This document shows, piece after piece, positions 1-9,107 of a stretch of DNA of 64,000 nt. The notes beneath the pieces are model-generated. The model ran no database searches and was not told the origin of the DNA. It worked only from the letters and a program-made list of their open reading frames with translations. The first letter of the stretch is position 1; every line of letters starts with the position of its first letter. This stretch comes from Frankia alni ACN14a (GTDB taxonomy: Bacteria; Actinomycetota; Actinomycetes; Frankiales; Frankiaceae). The stretch is taken from assembly GCF_000058485.1 (NCBI RefSeq), contig NC_008278.1:124001-188000 (forward strand), read 5' to 3'. A program made the position numbers and the translations under genes.

Positions 1-1
1 C

Positions 2-115
2 GACGACGGCCATCTGTGGTGGCTGGCCACCGCGATCTGCGGCTTCGGGCTCGGGCTCGCCGGGCTGTGGATCGTGATCCGCCGCCGCAACCGGCTGCGG
101 GGCCGGCAGGGATAG
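2..115 (+). CDS. C-terminal end of a DUF2530-like small membrane protein (partial, cut by window edge)
   Basis: The first 37 readable codons give one hydrophobic helix, WWLATAICGFGLGLAGLWIV, followed by an arginine-rich cytoplasmic tail RRRNRLRGRQG and a TAG stop. That is the usual end of the short DUF2530 membrane proteins of actinobacteria. In Streptomyces such a gene also sits at the head of the purF-purM-bldC neighbourhood, which supports the call. The function of the family is unknown. The start lies outside the window. Family assignment rests on a short segment plus synteny, so it is moderate. Confidence 0.55.
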   Translation, partial: DDGHLWWLATAICGFGLGLAGLWIVIRRRNRLRGRQG

Positions 116-129
116 CCGGCCCTCGCCGC

Positions 130-3100
130 TCACGTCTCGTCGAGATCGTCCTCCGCCGCGCGGAAGGCCGCGCCCGCCGGGTCGCGCAGCTCCGCGGCGA
201 GCGCGTGCCGCCGGTCCCACTGGCCGCCCCGCCAGGCCAACGCCCGGGCCAGCGCGTCCGGGCCGGCATCGGCATCGACGTGCACCTCGCCGCCGATCCC
301 GCCGAGCACGCGCCACGGCACCCTCGTCGACCGGCCGGTCAGGTCCTCGACCAGCAGCGGGCGGTGCACGCGGTACGGGGTGCCGTCCGGCGCCCGCCGC
401 GGCTCGCCGTCCGGTCCGTCCGGGCCCCACCCGGCCCCGTCGGCTCCAGCCCCGTCGGCTCCAGCTTCGTCGGCTCCAGCTTCGTCGGCGTCGGCCTCGT
501 CGGCCGCGATCTCGCAGGGCGCGATCTCCGTGGCCAGCGGCACCCCGAGGACGTGGGCGACCTCGGCCGCACGGTCCAGCGGCAGCCGCAGCGCGCCCCG
601 ACCGGTACCCAGCAGGCCCAGCAGGTCGGGCGCGTCCACGACGACGGCCTGCCCACTCGGCACGACCCCCTCGGGGGTTCGCACGGTCAGCGGCGGGTCG
701 AACCGCTCGCCGCCCGCGGACCGGTCCGGTGTCGCGAGCACCTGGGCCACGGCGTCGACCGCGGCGATGTAGAGCGTCCGCGCCGCCGGCCAGGGAACGT
801 CCCGGTCGGCGTCGCCCAGCCGGTCGAGCAGGTCCATGACCGCGCCGAGGTCGCCGAGGACGTCGTCGAGGGTGAGCCGGGCGCCGAGGTGGCGCAGGAA
901 CTCGTCGTCGACGCCGGCCAGCGGGGCGGCGGGCGCGAACAGGCCGGCGAGCAGCGGATCTGCGGCGGGCAGCAGCAGCTCGCGCGGCGGCAGCACCCGG
1001 CCGGTGCCCGCCACGGGCAGCACCGCGTGGCGCGCCAGCCACCACCGGGTGTACGACGGTTCGGGGGCGAACACGGCCTCGCGCAGCGGCGGACGGGCCA
1101 GCTCGACGAGCGCCTCGGGCCAGGCCGCCGGGTCGACGAGTTCGAGGTCGCGCACCGCGACGAAAACGCCGATCATGGCTGGTGCGGGTGGCCCTCCCGC
1201 CGGTGGTCGGCGCAGGTTCGCCGATCCCCCCGGCGCGCCGCCGTGATCGTCCGCCGCGACGTCGTCGACCCAGACGTCGCTGTCGTCGAGATCGAGCAGG
1301 ATCTGCTCGTCGGCGTCGAGCGGCAGGTCATAGGTGCGCAGCACGCCGAACGAGTGCAGCACGCCGACCCGCTCCAGCACCTGCGCGGGCCACGCGCGGG
1401 CGACCTCGGGCGACAGCGTCGAGAACGGAGCGTCCTGCGCCAGCACCCGGTCCAGCGGACCCCCCTCGACGAGCAGCTCCCCGGCGGGGGTGAACTCGCC
1501 GTCGGCGGCCGGCAGCAGCAGGTCCTCCAGCCAGCCGAGCTCCGCCGGATGCTCCTCACCCGCGTCGCGGACCAGGGCGAGCACGGCGGCGGCCAGCGCC
1601 AACAGGTCGTCGGGGTGGTCGTCCGGATCGGCGTCGAGTACCGCTTCGCGCACGGCCGGATCGCGCAGCACCCCGGCCGGCGTGCCCTCCAGGGCGCCCA
1701 GGGTGCGCAGCGCGTCGCGGGCGCTGCCGGCACAGGCGTCGGGATGGACCACCCGCAGCGGCAGCCCCGAGCGCACCAGGGCGACGATGTCCAGATCGGC
1801 GGTGGGCAGCAGGGTGCCGCGCGGGCCGGTGACCATGCGGGTCCGCAGGCCGTCGCCGGTCGGCCCCGCCGACGCGGGGGCGGCGAGCGCGTCGGCCGCG
1901 TCGGGCCCGTCCGTGCCGATCTCGGCAAGCGGCACCGGCAGTGCCCCCAGGGCGTCCCGGTCCGGTGCCGCGACCAGCAGCGGGTAGAGCCGTCCCCACC
2001 AGTCCGGCGGGCGGGTGACCCCGGACAGCAGCTCGACCAGCGCGGCGCTGTCCACTCGCCGGACGCCGAGCAGGTCCAGCGCGGTGCGCCACCGCCGGGC
2101 GGCGTAGGCCGCCGGAAGCAGGCCCGCCACCAGGTCAGCCCCGCCCGCAGCCGCATCTGTGCCCGCGGCCGCATCGCCCGCGGCGATCGCGTCGGCCGGG
2201 CTGGGGGGATCGAGCTGACCGGCGGGGTCGGCCGGGGGCCCGGGGGCGCGCAGCAGCTCGGTCACGGCGTCGGTGGCGGGGCCGAGGTCGGCCACCGAGC
2301 AGTCCCGGCCGCGCAGGGCACCGGGGAACAGCGCCGAGTCGGGCAGTAGCCGCAGCAGGGACTCGCGCAGCCGCCCGTCGACCTCGCCGAGGGGGAGCCC
2401 CGTCGGGACAAGGGTCAGGGCGGCCAGCGGATCGGGCGGCTGCCCGCCCGGCTCGCCCCGCCCGCCGGGCTCCAGCCCCGTGCCGAGGTACTCGGCCAGG
2501 AGCACGGCAGCCGCGGCCAGCTCCTCGGTCAGCCGATCACGCAGCGGGCCGCCGACGGTGTGCCGTCGGGACGGATCCAGCGGCAGCTCGACGCTGGCCA
2601 GCACCGGCAGCGAGAGGGGCTCGTCGGTGGGCTGCGGCGCCCGCAGCACCCGGGCCACGTCGTCCGGCCAGCCGCCGTCACGGACCATCACCCGGGCGGT
2701 GAAACCGGTCCGTCCCCGCTCCTCGACCGGACGATCGGCGAGCAGGGCGGCGGGAATCACGCCGCTGCGCGCGATCCCGCGCCACCGCTCGCCGTTCAGG
2801 TCGGCGATCTCGACGCGTTCGGTGACCGAAGTGTCCGCCGCCGGCCCGACGCTGCCCGCCGGTGTCGCACCCCGCCCGCCGTCCCGCCCGCCGCGCAGCC
2901 AGTGGCAGGTGACCGTCCGCACGGCGCCGTCCACGTCGACGACGATCTCGCCCGGGCCACCGAGCACCAGCGGCAGGGTGGGATCGAGTCCGGCCAGCAG
3001 CTCCTGCGCGAGCGCCGCCGCGGCGCCGTCGCGCAGCGGGAGCCTGACCACGGTGTCGTAGCCCTCCGGCGGCGGCCCGGTGGTGATCGTGAACGGCAGC

Positions 3101-3813
3101 CGAAGGATCGGCACGGCGCCCTCGCGCCGGGCGAGCTCCTCGCCCAGGCGCCCCGCCTGGCCGTCGCCGACACCGTCGCCGTCGCCGTCGCCGAGAGGGT
3201 CGAGGCCGAGGGGAACATCGAGAGGCGATCCGAGATTCGTTGCGTCGCGATTCGTTACGTCGCCGCTGGTTACGTCACCACCGTTCGGCGTGGTGACCGG
3301 TGCGGCGAGGGCCGTCACGGCCTCGATCACCCGGGTCCTCGACCAGGCCACGCCGGTCGCCGACGGGTCCGGACCGCCGCGGGAGACGATCGCGGGCTCG
3401 TCCGTCACCGCGAGGACCGCGGCGAAACCGGCGCCGAACCGGCCGACGGAGGCGCTGTCGCGTTTGGTCGAGGCCCGCAGGGTCGACAGCGCCTCGACAC
3501 CGGCGGCCGACAGCGCCGCCCCGGTGTTGGCGATCTCCAGCAGGCCGCCGGGCCCGGCCTGCGGCGCGGTGGGATCGGTGCTCAGCCGCAGGAGCACCCG
3601 TGCCGGCACGCCGGCCTCGCCCGCGGCGTCGACTGCGTTCTGCAGCAGCTCCACCACGAGTCGGTCGTGGTAGGCGCCGAGGGCGGCGTCCTCCTCCGCG
3701 TTGGCGTCCTCCCGGAAGCGGGCCGGCGAGGCGATCCAGGCGTCGAGCACCCGCCGCCGGATCGCCGCGGTCCCGTACACATCTGCCGCAGCATGTGCGG
3801 CGGTCACTGACAC
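130..3813 (-). CDS. Sacsin-like large protein with GHKL (Hsp90-type) ATPase domain
   Basis: A 1227-residue protein whose N-terminus is a Bergerat-fold ATP-binding domain: N-box ELLQNAVDA at about residues 55-63, IANTGAAL near 94-101 and a GRFGAGFAAVLAV glycine loop near 124-136. This matches the sacsin N-terminal ATP-binding-like family conserved in actinobacteria. The remaining roughly 900 residues are alanine/leucine/aspartate-rich with no domain I can name. The GTG start follows an AGGA motif by seven bases. A low-complexity DEADADEAGADGAG stretch near the C-terminus comes from short tandem codon repeats. It is convergent with the DUF2530-like gene and divergent from the isomerase-family gene. 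A chaperone-like role is inferred only from the fold. Confidence 0.85.
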   Translation of the reverse strand: MSVTAAHAAADVYGTAAIRRRVLDAWIASPARFREDANAEEDAALGAYHDRLVVELLQNAVDAAGEAGVPARVLLRLSTDPTAPQAGPGGLLEIANTGAALSAAGVEALSTLRASTKRDSASVGRFGAGFAAVLAVTDEPAIVSRGGPDPSATGVAWSRTRVIEAVTALAAPVTTPNGGDVTSGDVTNRDATNLGSPLDVPLGLDPLGDGDGDGVGDGQAGRLGEELARREGAVPILRLPFTITTGPPPEGYDTVVRLPLRDGAAAALAQELLAGLDPTLPLVLGGPGEIVVDVDGAVRTVTCHWLRGGRDGGRGATPAGSVGPAADTSVTERVEIADLNGERWRGIARSGVIPAALLADRPVEERGRTGFTARVMVRDGGWPDDVARVLRAPQPTDEPLSLPVLASVELPLDPSRRHTVGGPLRDRLTEELAAAAVLLAEYLGTGLEPGGRGEPGGQPPDPLAALTLVPTGLPLGEVDGRLRESLLRLLPDSALFPGALRGRDCSVADLGPATDAVTELLRAPGPPADPAGQLDPPSPADAIAAGDAAAGTDAAAGGADLVAGLLPAAYAARRWRTALDLLGVRRVDSAALVELLSGVTRPPDWWGRLYPLLVAAPDRDALGALPVPLAEIGTDGPDAADALAAPASAGPTGDGLRTRMVTGPRGTLLPTADLDIVALVRSGLPLRVVHPDACAGSARDALRTLGALEGTPAGVLRDPAVREAVLDADPDDHPDDLLALAAAVLALVRDAGEEHPAELGWLEDLLLPAADGEFTPAGELLVEGGPLDRVLAQDAPFSTLSPEVARAWPAQVLERVGVLHSFGVLRTYDLPLDADEQILLDLDDSDVWVDDVAADDHGGAPGGSANLRRPPAGGPPAPAMIGVFVAVRDLELVDPAAWPEALVELARPPLREAVFAPEPSYTRWWLARHAVLPVAGTGRVLPPRELLLPAADPLLAGLFAPAAPLAGVDDEFLRHLGARLTLDDVLGDLGAVMDLLDRLGDADRDVPWPAARTLYIAAVDAVAQVLATPDRSAGGERFDPPLTVRTPEGVVPSGQAVVVDAPDLLGLLGTGRGALRLPLDRAAEVAHVLGVPLATEIAPCEIAADEADADEAGADEAGADGAGADGAGWGPDGPDGEPRRAPDGTPYRVHRPLLVEDLTGRSTRVPWRVLGGIGGEVHVDADAGPDALARALAWRGGQWDRRHALAAELRDPAGAAFRAAEDDLDET

Positions 3814-3929
3814 CCGTCCATCCTCGTCTTCCCACGCCGCCCACGGCGGGAGCGGGTTGACCCGGATCGCGCGGCGGGCGTGGTCGGACCGTCACCGCTC
3901 GGACCGGGCCGACCGGGCAGGATGGGACG

Positions 3930-4742
3930 ATGCCCGCCCGCACCCGCCGCCTGGACCCTTCGGCGGCGCTGCCCGAGCTCGCCGCGGCCGTCGTGCCCCA
4001 GTGGGAGCGTCTCGCCGGCGCCGTGGCCGATCTGACGGACGGCGCGCTCGCCGCACCGAGCGTCTTGCCCGGTTGGACGGTCGGAGAGCTGGTCATGCAC
4101 GTCGGCCGGTCCGCGACCGCGCTGTCGACGGCCCTCGCCCCGGTGGCCGTGGACGGTCCGGCCACGATGCCCGCCACCGCGACGCGGCCGGTCGCGGCGG
4201 TCGACTACCTCACCGGCACCGGGGCGCGGGCGGAGGCGATCGCGGACACCGCCCGGGCCCTGGCGGCGCGGACCGGACCGGCCGAGATGCGCGCGGGGCT
4301 GGCGGGCGAGGTGGCGGCGGCCGCGGCCGCGCTGGCACGGGTCACCGACGGCGACCCGGTGGTCGCGACCCCGGGTGGCCCGATGCTGCTGACCGAGTTC
4401 CTGCGTACCCGGGCGGTGGAGGCGGTGGTGCACGGGCTCGACCTCGGCGTCGAGCCGCTGCGGCCCGCCTTGAAGGTGGTGACGAGGCTGTTCGCCGAGC
4501 TGTTCGTCCACCGGGTGCCCGGTCACACGGTGGAGCTGCGCGTGCCTCCCTTCGCCGCCGTCCAGGTGGTCGAGGGGCCCCGGCACACCCGCGGCACCCC
4601 GCCGAACGTCGTCGAGGCCGGGCCGGTCGCGTTCGTCCTGCTCTGCGCGGGGCGGTTGGCGTGGGCCGACGCCGTGGCCGACGGGCGCATCTCCGCCAGC
4701 GGCGAGCGGGCCGATCTGAGCGGCCACCTGCCGCTGTTGTGA
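3930..4742 (+). CDS. Maleylpyruvate isomerase / mycothiol-dependent family protein
   Basis: A 270-residue protein of the actinobacterial TIGR03083 / DinB-like superfamily. It opens with the helix-bundle pattern seen in mycothiol-dependent enzymes (WERLAGAVADLTDGALAAPS, then LPGWTVGELVMHVGR, where the His is in the usual metal-site context). The C-terminal half resembles the SCP-like domain that follows in this family. Members often use mycothiol as cofactor, but many are uncharacterised and the substrate here is not evident. The gene stands between the sacsin-like gene and purF, the same order as in Streptomyces, and is probably transcribed from the 116-base divergent intergenic region. Confidence 0.75.
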   Translation: MPARTRRLDPSAALPELAAAVVPQWERLAGAVADLTDGALAAPSVLPGWTVGELVMHVGRSATALSTALAPVAVDGPATMPATATRPVAAVDYLTGTGARAEAIADTARALAARTGPAEMRAGLAGEVAAAAAALARVTDGDPVVATPGGPMLLTEFLRTRAVEAVVHGLDLGVEPLRPALKVVTRLFAELFVHRVPGHTVELRVPPFAAVQVVEGPRHTRGTPPNVVEAGPVAFVLLCAGRLAWADAVADGRISASGERADLSGHLPLL

Positions 4743-4969
4743 CGGAAGGGTGAGCTGCGGGGGAGGCTGCGGCGCCTGGGGCCGGCACGCGAGGCAAGGG
4801 CCGATGTGCGTCGTCGCTGCTAGCGTGGAGGGAGGTAGCTGCCGGTCGAGGCGGTGGCCGGAACCGGTCCGCCACGTCTCGTCACGAGTGAGGACGGGCC
4901 GGCGTGGACGCGGTCCCGCGCGTAACCCTCCGCATTTCTCCGGTGTCCCTGACCAGTCGAGGAGTCCTG

Positions 4970-6721
4970 GTGCCAGACGTCGCCGCCCGCTTTGGCGCCA
5001 CCCCCGCAGCGGGGTCCGAGCTGTCCGATGATCCCGGTCCCCGGGATGCCTGCGGCGTCTTCGGCGTCTGGGCGCCCGGCGAGGACGTGGCGAACCTCGC
5101 CTACTACGGGTTGTACGCCCTGCAGCACCGCGGCCAGGAGGCAGCCGGCATCGCGGTCGGCGACGGCCGGACGGTCGTGGTGTTCAAGGAGCTCGGCCTC
5201 GTCGCGCAGGTCTTCGACGAGATCACCCTGTCCAGCCTGAGCGGCCACGTGGCGGTGGGGCACACCCGGTACTCGACGACCGGCTCCTCCACCTGGGAGA
5301 ACGCCCAGCCGTCCTACCGCACGGCCCGCTTCGGCGGCCCGATCGCGCTCGGCCACAACGGCAACCTCACCAACATCGTGGAACTCGCGCGGGGGCTCGG
5401 CGCCGGGCGTGACCGGCTGCGCGCGACCACCGACTCCGACCTCATCACCGCGATGCTCGCCGACCATCCCGGGCCCACCCTCGCCGACGCGGCGATGGCC
5501 GTGCTGCCCCGGCTCGCCGGCGCCTTCTCGCTGGTCTTCTCGGACGCCTCGACCCTTTACGCGGCCCGCGACCCGCACGGCATCCATCCCCTCGTCCTCG
5601 GCCGTCTCGACGACCACCCGGACGGGGCGTGGATCGTCGCCAGCGAGACGGCCGCCCTCGACATCGTCGGCGCGACCTTCGTCCGCGAGGTCCAGCCCGG
5701 CGAGATGATCGTCATCGACGCGGACGGGGTGCGGTCGCGGAGCTTCGCCGAGGCGAATCCGCACGGCTGCCTGTTCGAGTACGTCTACCTCGCCCGCCCG
5801 GACACGGCGATCGCCGGCCGTTCGGTGCACGCCACGCGGGTCGACGTGGGCCGCCAGCTCGCCCGCGAGGCGCCCGTCGAGGCGGATCTCGTCATCCCCG
5901 TGCCGCAGTCCGGGGTGCCCGCCGCCGTCGGCTACGCGGAGCAGTCCGGCATCCCGTTCGGGGAGGGCCTGGTCAAGAACTCCTACGTGGGCCGCACCTT
6001 CATCCAGCCGTCGCAGACGATCCGCCAGCGCGGGATCCGGCTCAAGCTGAACCCGCTTCGTGACGTCATCGAGGGCCGCCGCCTGGTCGTCGTGGACGAC
6101 TCGATCGTGCGCGGGAACACGCAGCGGGCGCTGGTCCGGATGCTGCGCGAGGCCGGCGCCGCCGAGGTCCACATCCGGATCTCCTCGCCCCCGGTGCGCT
6201 GGCCCTGCTTCTACGGCATCGACTTCGCCACCCGGGACGAGCTCATCGCCAGCGACGCCGGCGTCGAGGAGATCCGCGCCTCGCTGGGCGCGGACTCGCT
6301 GGCCTACGTCTCGTTGGAGGGCCTGGTCGCCGCGTCCCACCAGCCGGCCGGGTCCCTCTGCCGGGCCTGCTTCGACGGCGTCTACCCGGTGCCGCTGACC
6401 GAGTCCGACAAACTGGGCAAGCACCGCCTGGAGCCGATGGCCGGCGCGCAGACGACCGCGGACATGATCGCTGAGGCGATGCGTCGGGAGGTGACGCTCG
6501 GCATGAACGGGGGCGATCCGTCCCCGGACGACCATGACGACGCCGACCTGGTCGACGCCGACCTGGTCGACGCCGCCGGCCTCGCCGATGCCGCCGATCT
6601 GACCGACGCCGCCGACCTGACCGATGTTGCCGACCTGACCGATGCTGCCGACCTGACCGACGGCGTGGACCTGACCGGCAGCGCGCAGCGGCGCCAGCCG
6701 GCCGGGGCGAGGCCGGCATGA
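4970..6721 (+). CDS. purF: Amidophosphoribosyltransferase
   Basis: Catalyses the first committed step of purine synthesis, PRPP plus glutamine to phosphoribosylamine. A GTG at 4970, five bases after GAGGAG, is preferred over the GTG at 4904, which lacks a good ribosome site. It gives 583 residues with a short propeptide ending before the catalytic Cys in DACGVFGVW. The Ntn glutaminase part includes LQHRGQEAAGIAV and HTRYSTTG. The PRPP-binding motif VVVDDSIVRGNT lies in the PRTase half. The last 50 or so residues form a hexapeptide-repeat tail not usual for PurF. The stop overlaps purM as ATGA, so the two genes are co-translated. Confidence 0.96.
   Translation: MPDVAARFGATPAAGSELSDDPGPRDACGVFGVWAPGEDVANLAYYGLYALQHRGQEAAGIAVGDGRTVVVFKELGLVAQVFDEITLSSLSGHVAVGHTRYSTTGSSTWENAQPSYRTARFGGPIALGHNGNLTNIVELARGLGAGRDRLRATTDSDLITAMLADHPGPTLADAAMAVLPRLAGAFSLVFSDASTLYAARDPHGIHPLVLGRLDDHPDGAWIVASETAALDIVGATFVREVQPGEMIVIDADGVRSRSFAEANPHGCLFEYVYLARPDTAIAGRSVHATRVDVGRQLAREAPVEADLVIPVPQSGVPAAVGYAEQSGIPFGEGLVKNSYVGRTFIQPSQTIRQRGIRLKLNPLRDVIEGRRLVVVDDSIVRGNTQRALVRMLREAGAAEVHIRISSPPVRWPCFYGIDFATRDELIASDAGVEEIRASLGADSLAYVSLEGLVAASHQPAGSLCRACFDGVYPVPLTESDKLGKHRLEPMAGAQTTADMIAEAMRREVTLGMNGGDPSPDDHDDADLVDADLVDAAGLADAADLTDAADLTDVADLTDAADLTDGVDLTGSAQRRQPAGARPA
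6539..6678 (+). repeat. 18-bp tandem repeats inside the 3' end of purF
   Basis: Degenerate 18-bp units of the form GCCGACCTGACCGATGCC recur about seven times, encoding ADLTDA-type hexapeptides (ADLVDA, ADLTDA, ADLTDV). They add an acidic, probably disordered tail beyond the conserved PurF core. The units keep frame, so copy number could vary without breaking the gene or the ATGA overlap with purM. Confidence 0.8.
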
Positions 6722-7944
6722 ACGGCGCCGAACGGATCCCGGCCGAGGCTGCCATCCCGGCGTCGACGCCCTCGGGTGCCTCGTACCGAGCCGCGGGAGT
6801 CGACGTCGCCGCGGGGGACCGGGCCGTCGAGCTGATGCGCGGGCACGTCGCGCGGGCGACGCGCCCCGAGGTGGTCGGCTCGCTGGGCGGATTCGCCGGC
6901 CTGTTCGCCCTGGACACGGCGCGCTACCGGAAGCCGCTGCTCGCCTCGTCCACGGACGGCGTGGGCACCAAGATCGCCCTTGCCCGCGCCCTCGACACGC
7001 ACGACACGGTCGGCATCGACCTGGTGGCGATGGTGGTCGACGATCTCGTCGTCTGCGGTGCCGAGCCGCTGTTCCTGCTCGACTACATCGCCTGCGGGGC
7101 CCTGGTGCCCGCACGGATCGCCGAGATCGTCTCGGGGATCGCGGCCGGGTGCGAGCAGGCCGGCGCCGCGCTGGTCGGCGGCGAGACCGCCGAGCACCCC
7201 GGGCTCATGGGTAGCGACGACTACGACCTGGCCGCGACGGGGGTCGGGGTCGTGGAGGCCGACGGCGTGCTCGGGCCGGAGCGGGTCCGGCCCGGGGACG
7301 TGGTGGTCGCGATGGCATCATCCGGCATCCACTCCAACGGCTTTTCGCTCGTACGGCACATCTTGTTCGGTCCTGTCGATTCTGGCCAGCCCGGTGGGGT
7401 CTCCGAAACCGCTGCGGCGGGTCTGAGGTCATACGTCCCCGCACTGGGGGACACACTCGGCCGGTCCCTGCTCACCCCGACCCGCATCTACGCGAGGGAC
7501 TGTCTGGCCCTGGCGGCGGCGGTGGAGGTGCACGCCTTCGCCCACATCACCGGCGGCGGCCTCGCCGCGAACATCGCCCGGGTGATTCCCGCGGGCCTGG
7601 TGGCCACCCTCGACCGGGCGTCCTGGGCGGTCCCGGCGATCTTCGGCCTGCTCGCCGAGCGCGGCGCGGTGGCCCAGTCGGACATGGAGAGCACTTTCAA
7701 CCAGGGCATCGGCATGGTTGCGGTGCTGCCGGCCGACGTCGTACCCGCGGCCCTCGCGCTGCTCGCGGAGCGGGAGGTGCCCTCGTGGGTCGTCGGCGAG
7801 ATCGGGGCCGCAGCCGACGGGAACCATCCCGCCGGGGAGTCCGATGAGCGCGAGGGCGCCGGGGTGCGTCAGGCGGCGGCCACCGGCGGGCCGGGGGTGG
7901 ACGCCGCGCCTCGGGCCCGGCTGATCGGGCGGCACCCGGCCTGA
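6718..7944 (+). CDS. purM: Phosphoribosylformylglycinamidine cyclo-ligase (AIR synthetase)
   Basis: Fifth step of de novo purine synthesis: ATP-dependent cyclisation of FGAM to aminoimidazole ribotide. The sequence shows SYRAAGVDVAAGD near the start, the ATP/phosphate loop SSTDGVGTK, GIDLVAMVVDDLVVCGAEPL and GETAEHPG, all typical of PurM. It has 408 residues, longer than the usual 340-350. The excess is a weakly conserved N-terminal 25 residues and a C-terminal tail after the AIRS domain. The ATG overlaps the purF stop by four bases. The Cys-rich variant of some paralogues is not present. Confidence 0.95.
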   Translation: MNGAERIPAEAAIPASTPSGASYRAAGVDVAAGDRAVELMRGHVARATRPEVVGSLGGFAGLFALDTARYRKPLLASSTDGVGTKIALARALDTHDTVGIDLVAMVVDDLVVCGAEPLFLLDYIACGALVPARIAEIVSGIAAGCEQAGAALVGGETAEHPGLMGSDDYDLAATGVGVVEADGVLGPERVRPGDVVVAMASSGIHSNGFSLVRHILFGPVDSGQPGGVSETAAAGLRSYVPALGDTLGRSLLTPTRIYARDCLALAAAVEVHAFAHITGGGLAANIARVIPAGLVATLDRASWAVPAIFGLLAERGAVAQSDMESTFNQGIGMVAVLPADVVPAALALLAEREVPSWVVGEIGAAADGNHPAGESDEREGAGVRQAAATGGPGVDAAPRARLIGRHPA

Positions 7945-8546
7945 GCCGCTCGCCGGCGGGCGTCGCCGGCCTGCGCCGGTTCGCGGCGGCGGGCCGGCGT
8001 CCGGCCGGCGCCCGGCCCGGGCGACGCCCCCGCCGAAGCGGGGTCGCCGGCAGGGCGGGGCCGCGGTGGATGTCGCCCGGCCCGAGCCGCAGGCGCGTGT
8101 CGCTGCAGCGAGCCGCCCGCGCGAGTCTCGTTGCGGGTGCGCCGCCCGCGCATGTCGCGGCGGGCGAGGAGCTCGCCCAGCCGGGCCATCGGACTGCGCC
8201 TACACCGGCGCCAACGGTCCACGACACCGTCCGGCTGCTTCGGTCGGCAGCACTATCGGTCGTTGCGCGCCCGCGCGAGAGCGGCCGCGTGTCGACGGCC
8301 GCATGATCGGCGCGTATCGCAGCGGTGGTCCCGGGGGCACCCCACGACGTCGGGGCGCACGCGAGAGTAACGCTGCGCGTTTCGGCCGCGCACCGAGGAC
8401 GGGCACGACGATCAGCGCCATCGCGCCTGCACGGAGGCAGCACGACATGGCGGTGGATGCCCGGACCGAAGCCCGGGCCGCCACCATCGGCGACGACCGC
8501 CGGGGTGAGCCTGCCGCGGCGGGACGGCTACCGACGTGACGCTATG
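7945..8546. other. Gene-free gap between convergent purM and DUF3073 gene
   Basis: About 600 bases without a supportable gene. Open frames here lack ribosome sites and give compositionally biased Arg/Ala/Pro peptides. The first part is CG-rich with repeated cggcg/gccgg words that could fold, serving as a purM terminator region. No T-tract terminator, tRNA or mobile-element signature was seen. Confidence 0.5.
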
Positions 8547-8753
8547 TCAGCGGGAGGAACGGCGGTCGTCCTCGTCATCTGCGTAAGCGTCGTATCCGTA
8601 ATCGTCATCTACGTACGCGTCGTCGCTGTTGTTCTCGCGCGTCGAGCCCGCGCCCAGATCCGCCTTCAATCGGTCGAGATCCATATTGGGCGAGTTGTAC
8701 TTGAGCTCGCGGGCGACTTTCGTCTGCTTGGCCTTAGCTCGGCCGCGCCCCAT
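8547..8753 (-). CDS. DUF3073 family small protein
   Basis: A 68-residue protein beginning MGRGRAKAKQTKVARELKY, the signature of actinobacterial DUF3073. A basic N-terminal half is followed by a strongly acidic tail (DDAYVDDDYGYDAYADDEDD). The family is conserved between purM and the branched-chain dehydrogenase in Streptomyces, as here. Its function is unknown. The charge split suggests a nucleic-acid or ribosome association, which is inference only. Confidence 0.92.
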   Translation of the reverse strand: MGRGRAKAKQTKVARELKYNSPNMDLDRLKADLGAGSTRENNSDDAYVDDDYGYDAYADDEDDRRSSR

Positions 8754-9107
8754 GGCTCGACCCCCTCGAACATGACGACGGGGACCCGCCCCGGTGCTCT
8801 CACTGTCTCGTGCTTCCCGAGACTACAGGGACCGGAGGCTTCTCGGCACGCCAACCCGACAGTTGCCTGTCCTCGGACAAGATGTCCACGATCGGAAGCG
8901 CTCCGTGAGGCCTGCTGTCCGGCGGGTTCGAACGGGGAATCAGGGCCGCTCACCGGCTCGCATGCGGCGCGACCCGCCGTGCCGAGGTGTGCGCACCGTC
9001 ACATTCCCTCGATCGTCCTGACCTGCGCGGACGTGCCGCGGCCCGGCCTCCGGGGCCGGCCGTGTCACCCGCCGCAGCCGCGGTCGACCCGGTGCGGCCG
9101 GTAGGAG
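8754..9107. other. Gap between DUF3073 gene and dehydrogenase gene
   Basis: This 354-base stretch holds the upstream region of the DUF3073 gene and the downstream region of the dehydrogenase, both on the minus strand. Near 9050 an inverted repeat with arms CCGGCC and GGCCGG around TCCGG could end the dehydrogenase transcript. It has no T-tract. No coding frame is convincing. Confidence 0.35.

Noticed and set aside
16-2349. Long plus-strand ORF of 777 codons opposite the sacsin-like gene
   Set aside because: Arg/Gln/Gly-rich shadow typical of the antisense frame in very high-GC DNA; no domain.
8066-8539. ORFs in the purM/DUF3073 gap
   Set aside because: Biased Arg/Ala/Pro composition and no ribosome site.
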